Source of the DNA: Haladaptatus sp. R4
Lineage (GTDB): Archaea > Halobacteriota > Halobacteria > Halobacteriales > Haladaptataceae
NCBI RefSeq assembly: GCF_001625445.1
Contig: NZ_LWHG01000008.1
Coordinates: 1-36,426 of the forward strand
Direction of reading: 5' to 3'
DNA: 36,426 nucleotides
Positions 28,096-36,426 of this stretch are shown here, one piece after another. The translations under genes were made by a program, and so were the position numbers. Every line of letters starts with the position of its first letter. Position 1 is the stretch's first letter. Under the pieces are notes generated by a model. That model did no database searches. It saw nothing but the letters and a program-made list of their open reading frames with translations, and had not been told where the DNA came from.

Positions 28096-31000
28096 CTACA
28101 ATCGTTCCCCCCAACTTTCTTCCGGTTCGATGGGGGTCGTTCCGCGCTGAACCGCCGTCGGTTCGGAGACGAGGTAGGGCATCGCCGCGATGAGGACGCT
28201 CAGACACATCAACACCAGTGCGCTCCCGGCCGCGAGCAGGAGAATCGGGAGCGGAATCTGCGGCGAGAGTCGGACGCCGAAGACGGTGAACAACCCGGCG
28301 AGTGCGAGGAGTCGTAACGTCAACAGCGCGGCGATGATGGCGACGATGATGGCCGGAATCGAGAGACGACAAGCGTCGGTGAGCAGGATTCGAACCAACC
28401 GCAACCGGTTCGCGCCGGTCGCTCGATAGACGCCGACGGCGCGGCGGCGCGCGTGGACGGCTTGCGCGAACGTCGCCGTCGTCCCGCCGACAGCGGTCAA
28501 TCCGGCCAGCACGACCATCACCAGCAAGAGGAGGTTGAAGTTCCCGAACACGCCGCGGACCGCCCCGCCGATTCCGGATCCGCTGGAGTAGTCGGTGTTT
28601 CGGGCGAGCGTCGAGAACGTGGGCGTCGCCGTGGACGGTGAACGAATCCGTCGCAATCGTTCGGCCGTCGGTGACCACTCGAACCGAGTAGTTACCCGGC
28701 GACAACATATCGTTCGAGTCGGATGCGGCCGTTCCGGAAGCGTCGGCGGACCCCCCGAGTTGCCTCGTCGTGACGACCGACTCGTAGGGTGGAATCGAAA
28801 CCTCCCGCGACACCGTGGTCGTCCGCGTGACGAGCGAGATGTTTCGCGTGATCGGTTGACTCCACGGATTGAACAGGACGATATTCGCGGTCGGGTGTGA
28901 CATGGTGCTCACGTCCGTCGAGGTGACGTCGACGGTTCCCATGGGCGAACGTGCCGCACCCGAAGCGACGGTAATCGACGACTTGTTCACCCGATTTCCC
29001 TTCTCGACGGTCAGATTGTAGGTGCCTTCCCGACCCGGCAGATGGACGAGCGCGATACCGTCCTCGTTCGTGGTCGTGGTTCGGTCCCCGATTCGAACCG
29101 TCGCACCCGAGACGTTCGCGCCGCTTTCCGTTCGAACAGGTACCGCCATCGTTCCGTTTGGCGGTGCCTGTGACGGCAGGGAAGGAACCGCCAACGGAGA
29201 ATGACGGTACACGTCCACGGACTGCGTGTACGACCCGACTCGAAGCGTCTGACTTCCGACCGTCGAGGCCGAGACGTTCATCCGTACCGTCCGCCGCTCA
29301 CCGCCGTCGAGCGTGACGGTTCGGGATTTCGAGGTGGAACCGAATCTGGCCGTCAGCGTCCGGGTTTGTGCCGTCGAGCGGGCGTTCCTGATATCGATTC
29401 TGACCGGTATTCGATGTCCGCGAATGGCGGAACTGGGAGCGGAAACGCCGCTGACGATGACGTCGGGAGCGTCCGATTGGGACCGCGAGAGACGCGAACC
29501 CTCCCCCTTCGTCCGGATGAACTGGACGGTTCCGGGGTCCGTCGAGAGGTCGTGTGCGGTCGAGAGCGGCACGATCAGTTGGTCGTCCCCTATCCCATCC
29601 GCCGTGAACTCCCCGGTTATCGTGACCTGCGTGAACGCGGGCGAGGACGCACCGCCGAGGGTGACCGAGTCACCGACTCCGAGACCCAACGTTCGCGCGA
29701 GGTCGCGGCCGATGACGGCTTCGTACTTGTGTTTCGGCGGACGACCCGCGACGAGAGTAGCGTCCGACACCGCCGCGAACGACCGCCAGTCCGCCCCGCG
29801 TGCCAAGTACGGTTGCCCGTTCCGGACCTGGACGACGATGATTTCGGGACTGGCCTTCACGCCCTGGTCCCGGAGCAAGTCCGCGTATCCGGCGTCGATC
29901 CTGCTCGCCATCGGGTACGGCGCGCCGGGTTCGGTTATCGTCCCGCCAGACGTCTTCGCGAGCGGCGCGAGGACGCCCACCAGCGACCCGACGAGGAGGA
30001 CCACGAGGACGAAAATCGTGAGTATCGTCGCCGCCGGAACGACCGCCCGCCAGCGGAGGACGGTCGTATCGACCAGCGTTCGCAATCGCTGCATCGGCCG
30101 TTTACCGGTTCGTTTCGGCTTCGAAACCGGAGTGTACGCCTGTTTGAGGCGGGACGGAGGCGTGATCGTCGCCGGGCGAACCGCGAGAACGCCCGCGCCG
30201 GAACCGGCGAACAACAGGACGGCGAGACCCGGAACGATGATGCGGAGCACGGCCGGACTCACCGTCGGCGCGAGCGAAATCCGGAGACCGACGATGATCG
30301 CGGCGTTGACGACAGCGCTGGTGACGATGACGCCGAGCGCGTAGCCGAGCGCGATTCCGACCACCGTGAGCAAGCCTGCACGGACGCCGAAGGTCACCAA
30401 CAGTCTCCGCGGCGTTCCTCCCGTCGCACGGACGACTTCGATGGCGTCCAGTCGGTCGCGAACGCTCATTCGGGTGACGTTGTAGACGACCACGAGGACG
30501 AGGAACGCCGCCGCCGAGGACGGCCAACCCCAACAGGGAAACCACGCCCTGCATTCCGGCGATGAAGTACCGATAGAGTCCGGGCGTGATGATCCTCGTT
30601 CCCGAACGAAGCCGATCCCCCCCGTTCGACGCGGACGTCGTGTGGACGACGTACGCGTCCGTCGTTCCCAACGACCGGACCGTGGCTGGCTTGCCGATGT
30701 ACCACGAATGCGGGAAGACGGACTTTTCGGTCGAAGTCGGGGCGACCGAAACGGTCTCGGTGTGATTGGTTCCGACGAAGCGTTGCTGGGTCCGGTCCCC
30801 GACCGGACCGGCGAACGTCGCGTTCGACGGTGGCTGTGGAAACCGCGCCTCCCGCCACGAGACGGAGACCTTTTTCAGAACGGTCGGCGCGTCCGGTGGC
30901 ACGCCGACGACGTACTCGGTCGTCCCGTTCCGCTTCACGGCGGCGACTGGGAGTACGATGTCGTCGTCGTTCGTGGCCGCGGCATCCGCCGCGGCCACCG

Positions 31001-31181
31001 AATCATAGTGAGTGACGTCCATCGAGTCGTTGAACCCCGACGAAATCGCCGAGGTCTGGGTGTTCGCGGCGACCAGCAAGAGCGTCGTCCCGACGAGAAA
31101 GGCGGTCGCTACCGCGATGATGACGATGGTCAGTCTGTCACGACGTGACCACTGCGTACAGAGTTTCCACCGATACCCCAT
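28096..31181 (-). CDS. Large FtsX-like ABC permease with extracellular Ig-like insert (two frame changes)
   Basis: About 1027 residues after correction, far longer than typical MacB/LolC permeases of about 400. N-terminal helix (RLTIVIIAVATAFLVGTTLLLVA), an outer domain to about residue 215, then a first FtsX core (VVVYNVTRMSVRDRLDAIEV, VRATGGTPRRLLVTFG). A second MacB-type unit follows (LRTLVDTTVLRWRAV) with a periplasmic-core-like part (RDLARTLGLGVGDSVTLG). Next come CARDB-like repeats (PVRIDIRNARSTAQTRTL) and a carboxypeptidase-regulatory or Ig-like domain (SGATVRIGDRTTTTNEDG), and a final FtsX core (AVGVYRATGANRLRLVRIL). Frame changes: an extra base in the GG/CC run at 30514-30515 (corrected VLAAAFLVLVVVYNV) and one near 28625 (corrected HGDPTFSTLARNTDY). 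Substrate unknown; extrusion or a mechanotransmission role is likely. Confidence 0.85.
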
Positions 31182-31288
31182 TCGAAATCCGTCGTTCGTG
31201 GTGTTATCCCGAGCGCAAAGGGTATTGGCTGCCTACGAATCGGAAACGGGTTCGTATCGATTCGTCGCCCGTGTCAGCCCTCGACAAC

Positions 31289-31311
31289 TACTGCATCAAC
31301 GAGTGTTTTAC
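31289..31311 (+). promoter_or_regulatory. TrmB-box-like site next to TATA of second trmB
   Basis: TACT-GCATCAAC-GAGTG at 31289-31305 matches the Halobacterium TrmB consensus TACT-N7/8-GAGTA except in the last base. It directly borders a TATA-like TGTTTTAC (31304-31311) placed about 25-30 bases before the ATG at 31335. This suggests autoregulation by the TrmB encoded there, or cross-regulation by the other TrmB. Confidence 0.5.
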
Positions 31312-31334
31312 GTGGTTCTCACCGATTGTGGGGT

Positions 31335-32429
31335 ATGGACACCGGCGAACTCAAAGCGGTCCTCGAAAGTGCGGGGTTGTCCCAGTATCAGGCGAACGCG
31401 TACGTGACCCTCCTCGAACACGGGTCGGCGTCCGCCAGCGACCTCGCCGACGCCAGCGGCGTTCCGGGACCGCGAATCTACGACGTGCTGCGGGATTTGG
31501 AGGACGAGGGGTACGTGGTAACCTACGAGCAGGACCGACTGTATGCGCGGGCGACCGACCCGGAGGAGGCGCTTTCGGGATTACGGGCGCAGATCAACCA
31601 GTACGAAACCGCCGTCGATGAGATTCAGCATCGATGGCAGGAACCGGACTCGAACGACCACGAGATCACGCTCATCCGGCGATTTCGAACGGTGTTGGAC
31701 CGCGCTCGTGCCGACATCGAGAGCGCCGAGCGACACGTCCAACTCGCCGTCGCGCCGGAGCAGTTCATCGAACTGCGGCCGCTCCTCGCCGACGCCCACG
31801 ACCGCGGCGTCTACATCCAAATCTCGCTCTACGTTCCGCCGGACGAGGACCTGCCGTTCGAGGAATCGGCCTTCGAGGGAACGTGCACCGAGGCGCGCCG
31901 CCGCGAACTCCAGAACGCGTTTTTCCTGCTGACCGACCGGACGCGACTCTGCTTTGCGCCACACGTCGATTCGTCGCGGGAGTACGGGGTGCTCGCCCAG
32001 GACCGGGACACGGCGTACGTGTTCCACTGGTTCTTCCTGACGTGCCTGTGGGAAGTGTACCCGCCCATCCACGTTCGACCGTGACGACGGGCCGCCGTTC
32101 GTCTTCGTGGCGATACGCGAATGCATCCGGTTCATCGAACCGTTGCTGTCCGATGGTGCCACGATTGCCGCCAGTGTTGAAGGTTACCACACCGGGTCGG
32201 GTCGGGAACGAACCCTTTCGGGGACGATTACGGGCGTCGATATTACAGGAGAAGGTGACCGCGACGGTCCGATAACGCTCGCCCAACTGGCGGGGCGGGC
32301 ATCGTTCGTCCTCGAACCGACGAGGGTAGCTTCACCATCGGCGGCGAAGGGGCGGTGATCGAGGATATCGGCGCTGATCGGATCACCATCGAAGCGATCG
32401 ACGGGGTGGCGAGCGAGAGCGAACCATGA
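31335..32429 (+). CDS. Second TrmB family sugar-sensing regulator (two frame changes)
   Basis: Paralogue of the TrmB at 13527-14630, about 364 residues. It opens MDTGELKAVLESAGLSQYQA with a winged helix (DLADASGVPGPRIYDVLRDL) nearly identical in the recognition region, a linker, and the sensor domain (VQLAVAPEQFIELRPLLAD). A premature stop after PPIHVRP (about 32070-32084) is bridged by a one-base change to FDRDDGPPFVFVAIREC. A second break at AA 32315-32316 (AAA expected) restores LETDEGSFTIGGEGAVIEDI and a stop at 32427-32429. These C-terminal elements align with IGGWGAVLEDLEADRIIIEA of the first TrmB. It lies 183 bases upstream of an MFS sugar-type transporter, its probable target. Confidence 0.87.
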
Positions 32430-32470
32430 GGTTTCGGAAAAATTCGAGAGATATCCGCAGGATACAGAAT

Positions 32471-32488
32471 GGAGAGTCCAGGCTCTCC
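32471..32488. repeat. Inverted repeat GGAGAG-N6-CTCTCC
   Basis: Perfect 6-bp arms (32471-32476 and 32483-32488) between the second trmB and the MFS gene. It could be an operator for the MFS gene or an mRNA hairpin at the end of the trmB message; a TATA-like AAAATATATCCC follows at about 32519-32530. No T-run follows directly, so a terminator is less likely. Confidence 0.45.
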
Positions 32489-32612
32489 AAGTACAACGAC
32501 AGTAGTTAGAAAAATTGACAAAATATATCCCTTCTCGTATAGTGCGTTTCTCGTGATGGAACGGGTAGCAACTATCGACGAGTGCGTTTTGGGCGGTTCG
32601 GAGTGGAGTTGA

Positions 32613-33884
32613 ATGGATAACCCGGGGGAGAAATCCCAAGCCGGGACGGGTGTTCTGGCGAGATTCGGCGGCGAGTTCGACGGGCGAAAAGCACGGTTTC
32701 AGCTGTTGTTCTTCGTGCAGTTCGCGGCCGGGTCCGGCATCATCGTCTTTCGGAACGTCTACCTCGACGGGATGGGCATGTCGGGAGCCGAAATGGGGGT
32801 GATCGGTTTCCTCATGCTGGCGACCGGGGTCGCGGTGCAACCGCTGTGGGGCCTCGTCACCGACTACTGGCACATCGAGCGCGCGATTCTCGTCGTCGGG
32901 GCGCTCGTCTCCGCGGTCGCCCTGTTGACCTATCCGTTCGGGGCGAGCCTGACGGACCCGTTCACGATCATCGCCGTCGGGACGGCCGTTTTCTCGGCGT
33001 TCCGAGCGCCCATCGTCCCCATCGCGACCGGGATGGTTCTCTCCCGAGGGTACGACTTCGGGCATATTCGGAGCTTCGGGTCCCTCGCGTTCGGTATCGG
33101 GAGTCTCGGAGTCGGGTTGGTGGTTGCGGCGGCCGGACTCGTCTCGATAGTGTACATCTACATCGGCGGAATGGTCGTCCTGATGGCAGTCGCGTGGTCC
33201 CTGTCGGACGGGTCGGCGGCCCCCGGCGACGCGGACGATGACACCGACGACCCGTCGATAGCCCGTGCGGTGAAAGCGCTCGTGACGAACTGGAACTTCA
33301 TGGTCGTCGTCACGGCCATGTTCCTGTTCCGACTGTCGTTCATGGGCGGCGAAGCGTTCCTCTCGGTGTACATGCGAGCGGTGCACGCGAGCCTCGTCGT
33401 CGGCCCGTGGTCGCTGTCGCCGGACGGCCTGACCGGCCTCGTGTGGGCGTTAAACACGGGGTTAGAGGCGGGTGCGTTCGTCTACGCTGCCCGTCTCGGC
33501 CTCTCGTATAAATGGCTGCTCGTGTTCGGTGGCACGATGGTCGGAATTCCGAACGTCGTCTACGGGGTGACGACCGACCCGTTGCTGATCCTCGCGGTAC
33601 AGGCGTTCGGCGGAATCGGCTTCGCCCTGCTCAGCCTCGGTGCAGTGAATCTCGTTCACGCAGTCGCCGCGGAGCGGATACAATCGAGCGCCCAGACGTT
33701 TCTCAGCGGGTTGAGTCTCGGACTGGGGGGCGCAATCGGTCAGGTGATCGCCGGGCACCTCCTCGACACCGTCGGCGTGCAGGAAATGTACCTCGTCATC
33801 GCCGTCGTCGGCTTCCTCGGTGCCGCCGTCGGTCTGCTCGTCACCCATCGCGGTCGGTTGAATGCGAGCGAGGCCGCGGCGTAA
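32613..33884 (+). CDS. MFS transporter of the LacY/nucleoside:H+ symporter-like class
   Basis: Intact 423-residue 12-helix permease. It has the architecture of the MFS_1-like / sugar:H+ symporter group: first helix FQLLFFVQFAAGSGIIVF, the loop 2-3 region PLWGLVTDYWHIERAILVVG, the conserved RSFGSLAFGIGSLGVGLVVA of helix 5, and a central acidic loop (PGDADDDTDDPS). The second half has FLFRLSFMGGEAFLSVYM and FLSGLSLGLGGAIGQVIAG. Proteins of this group carry oligosaccharides, nucleosides or hydroxyaromatic acids. The adjacent TrmB makes a sugar or glycoside the best guess. It begins ATGGAT, about 85 bases after a TATA-like element. Confidence 0.83.
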   Translation: MDNPGEKSQAGTGVLARFGGEFDGRKARFQLLFFVQFAAGSGIIVFRNVYLDGMGMSGAEMGVIGFLMLATGVAVQPLWGLVTDYWHIERAILVVGALVSAVALLTYPFGASLTDPFTIIAVGTAVFSAFRAPIVPIATGMVLSRGYDFGHIRSFGSLAFGIGSLGVGLVVAAAGLVSIVYIYIGGMVVLMAVAWSLSDGSAAPGDADDDTDDPSIARAVKALVTNWNFMVVVTAMFLFRLSFMGGEAFLSVYMRAVHASLVVGPWSLSPDGLTGLVWALNTGLEAGAFVYAARLGLSYKWLLVFGGTMVGIPNVVYGVTTDPLLILAVQAFGGIGFALLSLGAVNLVHAVAAERIQSSAQTFLSGLSLGLGGAIGQVIAGHLLDTVGVQEMYLVIAVVGFLGAAVGLLVTHRGRLNASEAAA

Positions 33885-33966
33885 CCGGCGACAGGATTGG
33901 TTCCCCCTTGAACGACCTGCAAGGATAGCCCGGTCGGCTAAGGAAGACGGTGCCGATTCGAGAACA

Positions 33967-34493
33967 ATGAGTCACCGTCGAACGACCGAAGCGGAGCAGT
34001 CCGGGACGATGGACGACGGAGTGCCGCGGCGAGCGCTCGTCGCGGCGGGAATCGTCGGGTTCGGATTCAGCGGACTCATCGACGTGTTGTTGCTCCACCT
34101 GGTTTTGCAGTGGCACCACCTGCTCTCGGGCCTGTATCCGCAGACGACCATGTCCGGGCTTCGAACGTTCGTCCTCGCGGACGGCGTCTTCTCGATCGCC
34201 ATGGTCGTTATCATGGGAATTGGGGGCGGACTCCTCTGGAAAGCCGAGCGGCGTGCGGCGAGTCCGTTACCCGTCCGACCGATTCTCGGGTCCATCCTCG
34301 TCGGCCTCGGCGCGTTCGACCTCTACGACGCGCTCGTGGACCACATCCTGTTGGGACTTCACCAACCGCTCTCGCAAGGCGGGGCGTACAACCCACACTG
34401 GATCGTCGTCAGCCTGCTCTTCATCGGCGCCGTTGGTACGTCTACCGAACGCGCTCGTCCGAGACGCACGAATCGCCCTCGGAGAACGTCTGA
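33967..34493 (+). CDS. DUF2243 membrane protein (one frame change)
   Basis: About 175 residues, four hydrophobic helices: RRALVAAGIVGFGFSGLIDV, VFSIAMVVIMGIGGGLLW, PILGSILVGLGAFDLYDALV and NPHWIVVSLLFIGA. DUF2243 features are the conserved HLVLQWHHLLSGLYP with paired histidines, plus ALVDHILLGLHQ. In bacteria and archaea DUF2243 genes often lie near cytochrome oxidase assembly (CtaG-like) genes; the function is unknown and histidines suggest copper or haem handling. The frame breaks at CC 34430-34431; CCC gives FIGARWYVYRTRSSETHES and a stop at 34491-34493. Followed 12 bases later by a tiny membrane protein gene. Confidence 0.83.
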
Positions 34494-34505
34494 TCGGAAT
34501 CCACG

Positions 34506-34679
34506 ATGGTAGTTCAACCGCTACAACCGATTCCGCTTCACGCGGTTCCATCGTCGCCGCCCACGCCGGTCCCCCACTGGGTCGTGTTGATGGTCGCGGT
34601 CCCGCTCCTGTGGGCCGTCATCGCTGGCGGCGTACTGGTGGTCGATGCGATGTTCGAGCGACTAGCCCGAACCGAGTGA
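34506..34679 (+). CDS. 57-residue single-helix membrane protein
   Basis: ATG at 34506 to TGA at 34677-34679. The N-terminal third is rich in Pro (MVVQPLQPIPLHAVPSSPPT), then comes one transmembrane helix (HWVVLMVAVPLLWAVIAGGV) and a charged tail (FERLARTE). Spacing of 12 bases from the DUF2243 stop suggests co-translation and a partner role in the same membrane assembly. No family recognised. Confidence 0.6.
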   Translation: MVVQPLQPIPLHAVPSSPPTPVPHWVVLMVAVPLLWAVIAGGVLVVDAMFERLARTE

Positions 34680-34681
34680 GA

Positions 34682-35932
34682 TCACTCCTCCACGGTGACC
34701 GAAACCCCGAGCGGGACGTAGGCGTTGTTTCCGTACCCCTTCTCGTTCCACGGATACTTCCCGCCGGAGATTCCGCGGAGCTTTTCGTCCGGCGTCGAGA
34801 CGGTCGCGGTTGCTCCCGTCCCTCTTCGTCAGTCGCCCGCGAGAGGAGCGTGTGCTGGCCCGGACTCGCGTCCCAGACGTAACGGAACTTCCGGACGGCG
34901 TGGCGACCGAGGTCGGACGTCGAACGTCGCTTCGTCCCACGTTTCGCCGCCGTCGACCGATAGTTCGACGCGCTCGACGGCGTCGTCGCCCGCCCACGCG
35001 ACGCCCGTGATTTCGACTCGCCCGTCCGACGACAGTGTGGCCTCCTCCGCGGGCGACGTGATGAGCGATTTGACGAGTTGGTCGAAGAGGTAGGCGTTCC
35101 GTACCTCCTCGGGATTTCGCAGTTGCTCGTACGTACTGAACGTCCCGACCGACTCGTGGCGCTCCGGTTCGTCGTCCTGTGCCGGAACGATCCGATAGGA
35201 GGACTGCTGGTACTCCGTGTAGTCGTGACCGTCCCGCGATTCCCACTCCTCGCCCACCACCATCGTCTCCATGACGTGGATTCGATCCACCCATTTCACG
35301 CTGTTGTTGCCGAACCAACCGGGGACGAGCAGTCGGAGCGGATAGCCGTGTTCCGACGTCATGGGGTCGCCGTTCATCTCGTAGGCGAGCAGGCAGTCGT
35401 CGAGCGCCTTCTCCATCGGTATCGAGCGGCAGAACACGTCCTCTCCCTCCTTGGCTTCGCCACCCATCACGGACAGCCACAGACCCTCGTCGGTCGCGGC
35501 GTCGTGGTCGTTCAGCAGGTCCCGCACCGGCGTCCCCGTCCAGATGGCGCTTCCGACCGCGCCGACCGTCCACTGGTCGCCCTCCGCGTCGGGGTCGAAA
35601 TAGGCCCGCCCGTTCCCCGAACACTCCATCATGTGGACGACCGAATCGGTCGGGTAGTCGTGTCGTATCTCGTCCATCGAGAGTTCGATCCCGTCTTCGA
35701 CCATCCCGGTCAACGAAACCGTCCAGTCGTCCGCGTCGATGTCCGGCGTTCGATGATGGGTTCGGATGTAGTGTTCCTCGCGCGGCGTCAGATAGCCTTC
35801 GAGGTGGCTTCGTGCCGACGTTTCGGCGTTCTCCGGGTCCGCGGTGAGAACGTTCAAACCCGGATATCGCTCGTCCAGCGGCGCGTCCGGACGGTCCGAC
35901 GGACCGGTTTCGCGTGGATCTTCGGATGGCAT
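34682..35932 (-). CDS. Sulfite-oxidase-type molybdopterin enzyme (two frame changes)
   Basis: About 416 residues. Mo-cofactor domain with EHYIRTHHRTPDIDADDW, the Cys that ligates molybdenum in VHMMECSGNGRAYF, GSAIWTGTPVRDLL, then EHGYPLRLLVPGWFGNNSVK and WVDRIHVM. A C-terminal Ig-like dimerisation domain follows (VEITGVAWAGDDAVERVELS, DGGETWDEATFDV). The frame breaks at GG 34915-34916 (one base too many; corrected FDVDLGRHAVRKFRYVWD) and at CCC 34820-34822 (one short; corrected DEEGTGATATVSTPDEKL), ending GVSVTVEE at 34682. No signal peptide is seen, so a cytoplasmic oxidoreductase acting on sulfite or a related compound is likely. Convergent with the 57-residue membrane protein gene two bases away. 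Confidence 0.87.
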
Positions 35933-36022
35933 CGGTGCGTTCGGATTGGACGAGCGTTCACTCCATCGCTATGCTTGCCAGCGAAAGTCGCTTGCCATCC
36001 CATCCGGAAATCGACTACCGGA

Positions 36023-36426
36023 TCAACCGTTCGTCTTCGCGTTCGCCGTTCCGGATTCCGTGTACTCCACGGAGACGTACACGTTTCGTCCCGTCTCGCG
36101 CTCGATCCGCCCTTCCAACCGTTTGGGAAGGTCACTGTACCCGGTGTTCGAACTCCTACTGACGTGCACCGTCACGTTCGCCGGTTTCGATTCCCACCCC
36201 ATGCCGCCGTACCCCGTCTGGACGCCGGACATCGAGAGGTTCGAGTACGCCGGTTGGTTCAACGTCGTCTCCACCTGTTCGTTCGTCGTTCGGCTGAACG
36301 AGATGTTCGACGCGGTCAGCGCTCCAGTGCCGACAGTCGCTACGAGGAGGACGAGAAGCGTCGCGTAGACGCGTTCGCTGGCCGGACGGGATCGATTCCC
36401 GGAACGAACCGTCCGAATCTCGCCAT
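36023..36426 (-). CDS. C-terminal part of a membrane protein, possibly DUF389/TIGR00341
   Basis: The frame is open from the window edge to TGA at 36023-36025, so the N-terminus lies outside. Visible: a basic segment, one hydrophobic helix (VYATLLVLLVATVGTGALTA), then a soluble tail with short beta strands (PANVTVHVSRSS, NVYVSVEYTES) and a helix (LPKRLEGRIERETG). A last helix followed by an extracellular beta-alpha domain of this kind is what I remember of DUF389 C-termini, but without the conserved membrane core this is a weak call. Same strand as the molybdoenzyme gene, 90 bases away. Confidence 0.4.
   Translation of the reverse strand, partial: GEIRTVRSGNRSRPASERVYATLLVLLVATVGTGALTASNISFSRTTNEQVETTLNQPAYSNLSMSGVQTGYGGMGWESKPANVTVHVSRSSNTGYSDLPKRLEGRIERETGRNVYVSVEYTESGTANAKTNG

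Noticed and set aside
29201-30565. A 454-residue plus-strand frame inside the FtsX-type permease
   Set aside because: Arg-rich antisense composition, no recognisable domain, while the minus strand has a coherent permease reading.
1790-35932. Gene decay or mobile-element damage as the cause of broken genes
   Set aside because: Every break is a one-base shift with motifs intact on both sides, often in homopolymers, one pair compensating. No transposase, target duplication or large deletion was seen.

Overview
The window looks like a piece of a haloarchaeal (class Halobacteria) chromosome. It has high GC, acidic proteins rich in Asp and Glu, a membrane-anchored archaeal Lon protease, TrmB-type sugar regulators, a Tat-type lipoprotein with a lipobox, a PRC-barrel mini-protein, and AT-rich TATA elements placed so that 5' leaders are very short or absent. 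Somewhat lower GC than Halobacterium or Haloarcula and the gene content would fit Haladaptatus or a relative, but that is only an impression. No rRNA, tRNA, CRISPR or insertion sequence was seen, and no gene-free stretch exceeds 300 bases.

Layout. 1-244: gene-free, with a phased CAGTA repeat. 245-1699 (-): bacterial-type RtcB RNA ligase. 1790-6535: dipeptide/oligopeptide ABC transporter, with dppC-dppD-dppF leftward and dppB rightward around a 168-bp promoter region containing a 17-bp palindrome. 6662-8762 (+): LonB. 8806-10290 (-): PRC-barrel protein, a candidate 27-residue Cys-rich microprotein and a Zn-alcohol dehydrogenase. 10439-11620 (+): MFS transporter. 11621-14630 (-): GDE-type glycosidase and TrmB regulator. 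14792-26191 (+): ten closely packed genes, namely a sugar-binding lipoprotein, two permeases, two MalK-type ATPases, a GH15-type glycosidase, glycerate 2-kinase, a TIM-barrel isomerase, a D-2-hydroxyacid dehydrogenase and an AGE-family sugar isomerase/epimerase. 26257-27362 (+): three small hypothetical proteins. 27420-31181 (-): LolD-like ATPase and a very large FtsX-like permease. 31335-33884 (+): a second TrmB and an MFS sugar transporter. 33967-34679 (+): DUF2243 membrane protein and a 57-residue membrane protein. 34682-35932 (-): sulfite-oxidase-type molybdoenzyme. 36023 to the window end (-): C-terminal part of a membrane protein, perhaps DUF389.

The central 14.6 kb (11.6-26.2 kb) reads as one carbohydrate-use locus. 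A TrmB sensor is divergent from an uptake operon, glycosidases sit on both sides, and the downstream enzymes could handle a sugar plus a C3 acid (hydroxypyruvate or glycerate) and deliver 2-phosphoglycerate. A natural but unproven hypothesis is uptake and cleavage of a glycosylglycerate-type compatible solute.

Fifteen genes are interrupted by about 25 one-base frame changes, while the protein reading on both sides stays conserved. Most fall at short homopolymers, and one pair compensates within 15 bases. I read these as sequencing or assembly errors, not gene decay, and annotate each gene over its full extent.
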